NCBI GenBank assembly: GCA_028696635.1
Contig: JAQVGR010000152.1
Location: 1-5,385, forward strand
Length of the DNA: 5,385 nt
Source: Candidatus Krumholzibacteriia bacterium
Lineage (GTDB): Bacteria > Krumholzibacteriota > Krumholzibacteriia > Krumholzibacteriales > Krumholzibacteriaceae
Direction: 5' to 3'
Shown: piece after piece, positions 1-5,127 of the stretch
How the letters are laid out: the number at the start of each line of letters is the position of its first letter
How positions within the stretch are numbered: the first letter of the stretch is position 1
Notes under the pieces: model-generated
The model's input: only the letters and a program-made list of their open reading frames with translations
Databases searched by the model: none
What the model was told of the DNA's origin: nothing
Translations under genes and position numbers: made by a program

Positions 1-403
1 GCACAGCCATCGAGCGAAGGGCCGCTGCACCGAACGCAGTGGAGCGCGAGGTCGCCAAGCGCGTGTCCCCGACTCCGAAACAGGATCTCCGATCTCGGCG
101 GAAGACCTTGAATACCGCGACAGACGGGCAAAACGATCGGCGGGACGCGGCGCAGTCCTCGAACTCTCAGGCCCGGCAGAAGACGGTTGCTCCAAAACGG
201 AATACGCCGAGTGCCAGGGAAAATGCGGGGAGAAGGTAATTCGGCAACAGCGGGCGGTGACGAACCTGGGATCTCTCCTTCATTCGTCCCGCCCGCTGAT
301 CTTTCCGGCAGGGCTCGGAGATGAGGCTGCAGGGTCTTTCTCGATCAGTATCCATGGGATGATGCACGCTGCGTACTCTCGGCGCCGGGGGAGATGTCTC
401 TGT
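1..403. other. Unassigned left flank without a recognisable gene
   Basis: No protein family or RNA gene is recognisable in this stretch. Two plus-strand frames are open from the window edge. One ends in TAA at 237-239 and would encode the tail of a very basic, Arg/Lys/Gln/Ser-rich, probably disordered protein. About 70% of its codons end in G or C, which is only mildly coding-like. The other runs from position 2 to a TGA at 410-412 and contains a small Cys cluster (D-G-C...E-C-Q-G-K-C). They overlap, so at most one is likely to be real, and both may be chance openings in GC-rich DNA. A strong hairpin lies at 248-298. I looked for tRNA, tmRNA and RNase P signatures and saw none. The stretch may be intergenic or may hold the 3' end of a gene that starts outside the window. 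Confidence 0.5.
248..298. terminator. Strong GC-rich hairpin, possible terminator
   Basis: The left arm at 248-264 pairs with the right arm at 283-298 over 16 base pairs, with a single bulged T at 258. The 18-nt loop can fold further: 268-271 with 276-279 around a TCTC tetraloop. The hairpin begins 8 nt after the TAA at 237-239, where a plus-strand terminator would sit if that frame is a real gene end. It is also downstream of the minus-strand MBL gene. The T run after the right arm (ATCTTTCC) is weak and there is no good run on the other strand, so intrinsic termination is uncertain. It could instead be another structured RNA or DNA element. The base pairing is seen directly; the role is inferred. 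Confidence 0.35.
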
Positions 404-1213
404 TCACAATGACAGGATGGGCGAGACCTCGTACCGGCCCGCAATGCATAATTCTACCCCATCCCCGAGCACCCGGCGGTGGGCCCGCAGCGCCGTGCGC
501 GGATCGTTGTTCTGCTCGGAGAGGTGGGCGAGGCAGGCCCACCGGAGCCGGCAACGGAAGGCCCTCTCGAGCAGCAGCGCCGATTCGTCGTTGGAGAGGT
601 GCCCGCCGGGGCCACGGATACGCGCCTTGAGGAACGCCGGGTACGGCCCCGACTCGAGCAGCCGCGTCTCGTAGTTGCTCTCGAGGAAGACCCCGTCGAG
701 CCCCGCGACCAGTTCGGGGAAGCCGGCGAAGACATGGCCGATGTCGGTCAGCACCCCGAGACGGCGGCGGTCGTCCTGGACGACGAAAACGACCCCGTCG
801 GCGCCGTCGTGCGGGGTCGGGATTGTTTCCACCACCGTCTGCCCGATCTGTATGCACTCTCCGCGCTCGAAATGCGACAGTTCGCCGAACGAGGCCCTTC
901 CCTCGCGCAGCGCGGCGAGGGTCTTCCGCGTCATCCGGACGGGGATCCCGTACTTCCTGCTGAAGACGCCGGCGCAGCTCGTGTGGTCGCTGTGGTCGTG
1001 GGAGATGAAGAGGCAGTCGACGTCGCGCATCTCGCGGCCGATCGAGCGCAGCCGCCGCTCCGCCTGCACGCCGCTGATCCCCGCGTCGAAGAGGATCCGC
1101 GCGTCGCGCGTCTCGACGTAGATGCAGTTCCCGCTGCTCCCCGATTGTAACGAGGCGGCTATCAAATCTTCCCCCGCGCTCAAGATCGATTTGTCGCGAA
1201 CTATGTATCGCAT
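404..1213 (-). CDS. MBL-fold metallo-hydrolase, YycJ/WalJ-like
   Basis: This is a complete 269-residue cytoplasmic protein of the metallo-beta-lactamase fold. Visible motifs are SGSSGNC (24-30), LFDAGISG (41-48), the metal-binding H-D-H-S-D-H (72-77), TPHD with H135, TDIGH with D157, ESN (178-180), GHLSN (204-208) and AHLSEQNND (229-237). SGSSGN together with AHLSxxNN marks the YycJ/WalJ branch. Some members of that branch are reported as 5'-to-3' exonucleases; the activity here is inferred. All expected metal ligands are present, so the enzyme should be active, and it has no signal peptide or membrane segment. The start is doubtful. ATG at 1213 is listed as the outermost start but has no Shine-Dalgarno sequence. 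An in-frame TTG at 1163-1165 follows GGGGGAAG and would place SGSSGN at residue 8, as is usual for the family. The gene stands alone and is divergent from the beta-barrel gene. It is not an antibiotic-resistance beta-lactamase. Confidence 0.9.
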   Translation of the reverse strand: MRYIVRDKSILSAGEDLIAASLQSGSSGNCIYVETRDARILFDAGISGVQAERRLRSIGREMRDVDCLFISHDHSDHTSCAGVFSRKYGIPVRMTRKTLAALREGRASFGELSHFERGECIQIGQTVVETIPTPHDGADGVVFVVQDDRRRLGVLTDIGHVFAGFPELVAGLDGVFLESNYETRLLESGPYPAFLKARIRGPGGHLSNDESALLLERAFRCRLRWACLAHLSEQNNDPRTALRAHRRVLGDGVELCIAGRYEVSPILSL

Positions 1214-1224
1214 AAGCGAAAATT

Positions 1225-1230
1225 ATTGTA
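1225..1230 (-). promoter_or_regulatory. Possible -10 element for the MBL gene
   Basis: On the minus strand this reads TACAAT, matching TATAAT at 5 of 6 positions, inside an AT-rich island in GC-rich DNA. The -35 region upstream is poor (CAAGAT at a 17-bp spacing). Transcription would begin near 1218, leaving only about 5 nt before the ATG at 1213. That implies either a nearly leaderless mRNA or use of the downstream TTG start at 1165. Confidence 0.25.
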
Positions 1231-1250
1231 AAACGGAATATTTATATATC

Positions 1251-1280
1251 TTGACCGAAGTTCGGCGATTGGGATAGCGT
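1251..1280 (+). promoter_or_regulatory. Possible sigma-70-type promoter for the beta-barrel gene
   Basis: TTGACC at 1251-1256 matches the -35 consensus at 5 of 6 positions. After 18 bp comes TAGCGT at 1275-1280, a weak -10 that keeps the key T, A and final T. The 30 bp before the -35 (1219-1250) is very AT-rich, like an UP element. Transcription would start near 1287, giving a leader of about 30 nt that includes the ribosome binding site at 1306-1312. The weak -10 suggests low basal or activator-dependent expression, which is inference. Confidence 0.35.
1255..1265. promoter_or_regulatory. Small dyad, possible operator
   Basis: CCGAA-G-TTCGG is a perfect 5-bp inverted repeat around one central base. 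It overlaps the end of the putative -35 and lies in the spacer of the putative plus-strand promoter, where a bound repressor would block polymerase. The arms are short and could be chance. No known regulator site is recognised. Confidence 0.18.
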
Positions 1281-1305
1281 GTCGCAACCAGGTGGGCATC
1301 TAACC

Positions 1306-1312
1306 AGGGAGA
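1306..1312 (+). promoter_or_regulatory. Ribosome binding site of the beta-barrel gene
   Basis: AGGGAGA lies 6 nt before the ATG at 1319. The next in-frame ATG (1325) would be 12 nt away, so this site favours the first ATG. Confidence 0.6.
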
Positions 1313-1318
1313 ATCGAA

Positions 1319-1816
1319 ATGATCATGCGTATCGTCGGTATCGGTGTTTTGATCGTACTGTGCGCGGCGTTTATTCCCTCCGCCCCCGCGGCGGCAGAGG
1401 AGCTTTTTCGCGAGAAACTGCGAAACGATGTGGGGATCGAGCTTCTCGGCAAGGCCGCGCTCTATTGCTTCTACTACCAGTACATGCCGAACAGGATGCT
1501 AGGGCTCGAGGCGGGATTCGGAGTGCTCGGCGGCGGGTCGGGCGACGACAACGCGACGATTGCCTTCTTCCCGCTCGGTGTGAAGCTCTATCTCATTCCC
1601 AAGAACGGCTCGCTCTATTTGACCGGCGGTGTGACGATCGTGACGGCCGGCACTGATACGGGCCCATTCGACGAGAGCACGACCTACGGGTACGCGGGGC
1701 CCGGTTTTGAGTTCCGCGCCGAGAGCGGATTCATCTTTCGCGGCACCGCCTACGGCCTGTTCAGCGGCGATGGATTCTTCATCTGGCCGGGGCTCACGAT
1801 CGGATACGCGTTCTAG
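1319..1816 (+). CDS. Small outer-membrane beta-barrel protein (hypothetical)
   Basis: This 165-residue protein has a clear Sec signal peptide: a Met/Arg start, a hydrophobic core at 5-19, and an APAAA cleavage region ending at about residue 26. The mature chain of about 139 residues has alternating polar/hydrophobic stretches rich in Gly, Tyr and Phe, consistent with transmembrane beta-strands near 37-56, 61-70, 78-93, 98-110, 122-136, 138-148 and 155-165. It ends in G-Y-A-F; a C-terminal Phe is the usual Bam recognition signal. The size suits an eight-stranded barrel of the OmpX/OmpA-domain class, but I recognise no specific family or substrate. It contains a single mature Cys (C50). It is probably its own transcription unit, divergent from the MBL gene and convergent with the ABC operon. 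Outer-membrane location is well supported; function is unknown. Confidence 0.8.
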   Translation: MIMRIVGIGVLIVLCAAFIPSAPAAAEELFREKLRNDVGIELLGKAALYCFYYQYMPNRMLGLEAGFGVLGGGSGDDNATIAFFPLGVKLYLIPKNGSLYLTGGVTIVTAGTDTGPFDESTTYGYAGPGFEFRAESGFIFRGTAYGLFSGDGFFIWPGLTIGYAF

Positions 1817-1881
1817 CCGCTCAGGCCAGGGGTCGCGTTTGCGAAAGTTACCTCTCGTATCGGACGGAATCTTGCTGTGCC

Positions 1882-2655
1882 CTACTGGCGCAGCGCCGCC
1901 TTCGAGAAGATATGGCCGGGGATCTCGGCGCCGAACTCTATCGACTCGACGATATACTCGGTCCCCTCGCCGCTGGAGAGCATGTCCCTGAAGGTCGCGC
2001 GGCTGATGTACCAGCGCTCCCCGATGCGCTGCGCCTCCTCTATCGTCGTCTTCTTGAGGAGCCGCCCGCTGCGGGCGTACCGCTCCTCGCGAAGGGGGAG
2101 CCAGCGCTCCTTGTCGACCCAGACGGTGCGGGAGTGATAGGCCGCGTCATCGACGCGGGAGGTCATGCGCACGACCCAGCAGGGTCGCCCTCCGACCGGC
2201 TCCTCGCCGGTCACCTCGGCATCGTAGACCTCTATCAGGCGGCTGTTCTCGAGCAGGTCCTCGTACGAGAGATCGGAGCCCATCACCGACTGCCGCAGCA
2301 GGTGCCCCGATATCGTGATGATGCGATCGGCCGGCTCGGGGGCGTATGTCCAGAGCATGTCGCCGAGCTTGAGCATCTTCTTGCCCGCCTCGCGGGGGGG
2401 TGAGAGGTACTCGACGAACGAGCTGTCCGCACCCTGCTTCCAGAACCGCGAGCGGATCGAGCGTGTCCCGCTGCGGCCGTGGATGATCATCTCCGAGACC
2501 CCCGTCGCGCTGTCGAGGACGAGGTTCTCGTCTATGCGCTCCAATACTGCGCGGCCGGATGGCCGGGAGGCGTCGGGCGGTCTCGATTCCTGCGCCCAGG
2601 TCGAGACGGCGAGGGGCAGGGGAAGAAGAACGGTCGCTATTAGGAAAGACCACAT
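1882..2655 (-). CDS. LolA-like outer membrane lipoprotein-sorting protein
   Basis: This 257-residue protein carries a signal peptide (hydrophobic 3-18, likely cleavage after S-T-W-A near residue 21) and no lipobox Cys, so it should be a soluble periplasmic protein. The mature part resembles the LolA-like 'outer membrane lipoprotein-sorting' family. Characteristic stretches are YLSPPREAGKKMLKLGDMLW (83-102), a PADRIITISG segment (108-117) and SVMGSDLSYEDLLE (123-136), followed by a GxPCWVV strand (156-162) and a VWVDKERWLPLREE strand (178-191). Proteins with this fold hold an acyl chain in a half-barrel; whether this one binds lipoproteins or another lipid is not visible. It is the last gene of the ABC operon, 28 bp after permease 2. 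It is therefore probably the periplasmic partner of that exporter. The ATG start has AAAGGAA 7 nt upstream. The final residues (SKAALRQ) look complete. Confidence 0.9.
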   Translation of the reverse strand: MWSFLIATVLLPLPLAVSTWAQESRPPDASRPSGRAVLERIDENLVLDSATGVSEMIIHGRSGTRSIRSRFWKQGADSSFVEYLSPPREAGKKMLKLGDMLWTYAPEPADRIITISGHLLRQSVMGSDLSYEDLLENSRLIEVYDAEVTGEEPVGGRPCWVVRMTSRVDDAAYHSRTVWVDKERWLPLREERYARSGRLLKKTTIEEAQRIGERWYISRATFRDMLSSGEGTEYIVESIEFGAEIPGHIFSKAALRQ

Positions 2656-2662
2656 ATATTAT

Positions 2663-2669
2663 TTCCTTT
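2663..2669 (-). promoter_or_regulatory. Ribosome binding site of the LolA-like gene
   Basis: AAAGGAA lies 7 nt before the ATG at 2655 and supports that start. An out-of-frame ATG at 2670-2672 just upstream has no such site. Confidence 0.5.
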
Positions 2670-2675
2670 CATTCG

Positions 2676-2704
2676 ATTATATATCACACCTCAAGTTCTT
2701 TGAA
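2676..2704 (-). promoter_or_regulatory. Possible internal promoter for the LolA-like gene
   Basis: On the minus strand TTCAAA (2704-2699, 4 of 6 to TTGACA) is followed after exactly 17 bp by a perfect TATAAT (2681-2676). It spans the last codons of permease 2 and the 28-bp gap. Transcription would begin near 2669, giving a leader of about 14 nt with the ribosome binding site at its very start. The AT-rich patch in GC-rich DNA supports it. It would allow the carrier to be made apart from the transporter. The match is seen directly; promoter activity is inferred. Confidence 0.35.
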
Positions 2705-3955
2705 AAGTCTGGATGTTTCCCGCCGGAAGATCCCCGAGCCGGAGAAGACCGCCCCGAGGATCGTGGCCGCCATCCCAGGTATCAGACCTATCATCCAGGT
2801 CGCCGGGGTCACCCGGGCGCGTATCACATTGGACATCATTACCGAGGAGCCGCGCATCATCCCCGAGATGTCCCAGCCGACCTCCTGGAGGAAGTACGAG
2901 ACGGCCAGCCCTATCGCCGCGCCTGCAGCCGTGCCGCCGATCCCGATGAGGATCGACTCGGCGATCAGGGTCCCGTAGACGTGTCGGTGCGACTCGCCTA
3001 ACGCCAGGCGCACCCCCAGCTCGCCGTAGCGCCTGATACCCGACATCAGCCCCGTGTTCCAGAGGACGATGGACATGATCACGATGAAGACCGCGATGAT
3101 TATCGCAGAGCGGGACCTCGCCATGTCGAGCATCTGGCCGATCCCGCCCTGCCCGCGCAGGGTCAGCATGCGCAGGCCGGCCGGTCCGCCGGACGGCCGT
3201 TCCCCGTTGAAATCGTCGGCGAGCAGTTCGGCGGCGCCGTCGTCGTAGACGGTCGTCGGGAAGAACCCGAGGATCTCGGCGGTCATGTCCTCCATGTCGA
3301 GGGCGTAGCGCACATCCGCGATGTCGGCGATGAGCATGTTGCGATCGAGCGGCGCGATCCCGAACCTGATCGTGCCGGCCAGGCGGAAGTTATGGACCGC
3401 CATCGATCCGTACGCAGTAGAGCCGATCAGTGTGGCCGTCCCGCCGATCTCGACGCCGAGGCGGCTCGCGAACTCGTCGCTGACGAGGATCTCGTTCGGG
3501 GAGGAAGGGAGGCGCCCACGCACCAGCGACTGAGCGAGGTTGAGCCGGGCGATCTCTCCGCTCCCCTCGCCGAGCAGGTCGGCGGCGAACCCGGCGGCCG
3601 GCCCCTGCGCCCTCGTCTCGCCCGTCGAGTCGGGGAAGTCGAGCAGACCGCCGAACTTGATTCTCGGGGTCCATTCCATCCCGGGGTAGCGGGCCTCGAG
3701 GGCGGCCATGACGCTGTCGGCCGAGCGGATCGCGAGGTCATTGGGGATCTGCGAGACGATCTCCCCGTACCCCCGCGTGACGACCTTGACGTGCCCCGAG
3801 TCGAGACGCGCCATGTTGCGGACCATCTCGTCGGCCATCCCGTCCATGAAGGCGTGCATCACCGTCGTGACCGCCACACCGAGGGTGACGATCAGCACGG
3901 GAAAGAAGGAGCGGTGTCTGTCTCTGACGATCCCCTTGAGGAGGAAGCGTATCAT
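2684..3955 (-). CDS. ABC transporter permease 2, FtsX/LolE-MacB type
   Basis: This 423-residue inner-membrane permease has the usual layout: TM1 at about 17-36, a large periplasmic MacB-like core domain (about 40-280), then an FtsX domain with TM2 (283-305), TM3 (328-355) and TM4 (385-408). The cytoplasmic segment after TM2, IRRYGELGVRLALGESHRHV (307-326), is the conserved coupling region facing the ATPase. The start chosen is the ATG at 3955. It overlaps the stop of permease 1 as ATGA and has AGGGGGA 7 nt upstream. The frame stays open further to 4549, but that part lies over permease 1 and reads as Pro/Arg-rich shadow. The C-terminus (FRRETSRLFKELEV) lacks the P-x-D/E-A-L-R box seen in permease 1. 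The TM3-TM4 loop is Met-rich (366-374). It probably pairs with permease 1 as a LolC/LolE-like heterodimer; the substrate is unknown. Confidence 0.92.
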   Translation of the reverse strand: MIRFLLKGIVRDRHRSFFPVLIVTLGVAVTTVMHAFMDGMADEMVRNMARLDSGHVKVVTRGYGEIVSQIPNDLAIRSADSVMAALEARYPGMEWTPRIKFGGLLDFPDSTGETRAQGPAAGFAADLLGEGSGEIARLNLAQSLVRGRLPSSPNEILVSDEFASRLGVEIGGTATLIGSTAYGSMAVHNFRLAGTIRFGIAPLDRNMLIADIADVRYALDMEDMTAEILGFFPTTVYDDGAAELLADDFNGERPSGGPAGLRMLTLRGQGGIGQMLDMARSRSAIIIAVFIVIMSIVLWNTGLMSGIRRYGELGVRLALGESHRHVYGTLIAESILIGIGGTAAGAAIGLAVSYFLQEVGWDISGMMRGSSVMMSNVIRARVTPATWMIGLIPGMAATILGAVFSGSGIFRRETSRLFKELEV

Positions 3956-5127
3956 GTCATCTTCCCCCTCAGTGCGTCGGTCGGCCGCAGGCGCGATATC
4001 TTCGCCGCCGGGAGGTAGGAGACCACCGTGACCGCTATCATCACCAGGACTGCCGTGCCGAGCACGAGCAGCGCCCCGTAGCTCGGGTAGAGCCGCTCGG
4101 GGAGGGCGAACCCCATCTCCCCGGCGATCTCGGGGAGCGGGAACCCCGCCCGGGCGGTCCACCAGAGCAGGGGGATCCCGTAGATCGCGCCGGCCAGGAA
4201 GGCGAGCAGGCCGTGCAGGGCCCCCTCGAGCGTGAAGAGGGCGATGATGCGGCTTCTGACCATCCCGAGGGCCATCAGGGTCCCCATCTCCTTCCGGCGG
4301 CGCCAGACGGCGAGGACCTGCGTGTCGAAGATCGCGATAAGGGCCATGAACAGCAGCAGGCCGTAGAAGAAGGCCATCCCGACATACTTGGACCTGATCA
4401 TCGCCGTGATATCGGAGAGGAGGTAATCGAGGTCGCGGTGGATCCATCCGCCCCCCGCCGCGGGGGGCGGAGTCTCCCTGCCGAGGATCACGAAGGTAGC
4501 CTCCCCCGGGGTGCGCAGCATCCCGCGCAGCTGCTCCAGAGGCAGCCAAACCTGCGACTGGTCGATGGAGGCCAGGGTCGTGCTCATCACGGCCTCGATC
4601 CGCATGTCCGCCGCGTCGAAGGTGCCCCCCGCGTCGCGCCAGCGGACGACGACCCAGTCTCCCTCGCCGAGCCCCGTCTGCCGGGCCATCCGCTCACCTA
4701 TCAGGGCCGGGATGTACCCGTCGCCGCCGCCGGCGAGCGTCCCTGTCGGTATCTCGACCACCGTCTGCGCCGGATCGATCCCCTTCAGCAGGACGTTCTG
4801 CGCCCGCCCGTCGGGGTAGATCGCGCCGGGGGCGACGAGCACCGCTGTCGCCTCTCCCTCCCCGGCGAGGCTCTGCAGGGCGGCAGGGACGATGCCGTGC
4901 GCCTCGTCTATCGTCAGCGGGTCGTACGGGTCGTATCCGGGATGCCAGAACTGTCCGCCGGCGATCTCGTACTGTATCATCGTGTGCCTGGTGTATTCGA
5001 ACATCCCGCGCACGAACCCCTGCGCCCAGATGATCATCACGAAGGCGAGCGAGAGCACGATCACGTTGAGCCAGGTCCGAAGCCCGGCACCGACGATGTT
5101 CCTCCAGGCGAGCTTCGGCACGAGCAT
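3952..5127 (-). CDS. ABC transporter permease 1, FtsX/LolC-MacB type
   Basis: This 391-residue inner-membrane permease has TM1 at about 18-36, a periplasmic MacB-like domain (about 40-245), TM2 at 248-270, TM3 at 298-322 and TM4 at 351-371. The coupling segment RRRKEMGTLMALGMVRSRI (277-295) and the terminal box YLPAAKISRLRPTDALRG (371-388) are classic for FtsX-family exporters of the LolCDE/MacB group. The start is the ATG at 5127, which shares its first base with the ATPase stop (TGATG) and has GGGGAGG 7 nt upstream. A GTG at 5130 would add one residue with a 4-bp overlap and a tighter 4-nt spacing. A PPPAAGGG linker (219-226) just before TM2 is encoded by a perfect GC palindrome. The gene sits between the ATPase and permease 2 and is translationally coupled to both. 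Confidence 0.93.
   Translation of the reverse strand: MLVPKLAWRNIVGAGLRTWLNVIVLSLAFVMIIWAQGFVRGMFEYTRHTMIQYEIAGGQFWHPGYDPYDPLTIDEAHGIVPAALQSLAGEGEATAVLVAPGAIYPDGRAQNVLLKGIDPAQTVVEIPTGTLAGGGDGYIPALIGERMARQTGLGEGDWVVVRWRDAGGTFDAADMRIEAVMSTTLASIDQSQVWLPLEQLRGMLRTPGEATFVILGRETPPPAAGGGWIHRDLDYLLSDITAMIRSKYVGMAFFYGLLLFMALIAIFDTQVLAVWRRRKEMGTLMALGMVRSRIIALFTLEGALHGLLAFLAGAIYGIPLLWWTARAGFPLPEIAGEMGFALPERLYPSYGALLVLGTAVLVMIAVTVVSYLPAAKISRLRPTDALRGKMT
3963..3969 (-). promoter_or_regulatory. Ribosome binding site that fixes the permease 2 start
   Basis: AGGGGGA, within the last codons of permease 1, lies 7 nt before the ATG at 3955. It supports that start over the much longer open frame reaching 4549. 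Confidence 0.6.
4447..4471. repeat. Perfect GC-only inverted repeat inside permease 1
   Basis: 4447-4456 is the exact reverse complement of 4462-4471, a 10-bp stem of one T-A and nine G-C pairs with a 5-nt loop (GCCGC); one further pair is possible. In the gene it encodes the Pro-Pro-Pro-Ala-Ala-Gly-Gly-Gly linker. No T run follows on either strand, so it is not a standard terminator. Confidence 0.7.

Noticed and set aside
167..367. 66-residue minus-strand frame in the left flank
   Set aside because: It has no plausible ribosome binding site or family, overlaps the hairpin, and its composition is not protein-like.
479..1150. 223-residue plus-strand open frame opposite the MBL gene
   Set aside because: It is antisense to a gene with all family motifs, is Glu/Asp/Val/Arg-rich, has no family resemblance and is expected as a shadow in GC-rich DNA.
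404..1213. Reading the MBL gene as an antibiotic-resistance beta-lactamase
   Set aside because: SGSSGN and AHLSxxNN place it with YycJ/WalJ-like proteins, and it has no signal peptide.
1817..1881. Terminator in the convergent gap
   Set aside because: The only pairing seen is a 4-bp TCGC/GCGA stem at 1833-1844 with no T run. No convincing terminator is visible.
1912..2403. 163-residue plus-strand frame over the LolA-like gene
   Set aside because: It is the complement of a well-supported coding sequence and has no recognisable domain.
3148..3166. CCCTGC/GCAGGG hairpin inside permease 2
   Set aside because: A 6-bp stem with no T run inside a conserved coding region is expected by chance in GC-rich DNA.
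3956..4549. N-terminal extension of the permease 2 frame
   Set aside because: It lies entirely over permease 1 in another frame, reads as Pro/Arg/Gly-rich sequence, and the ATG at 3955 has a good ribosome binding site and a normal family N-terminus.
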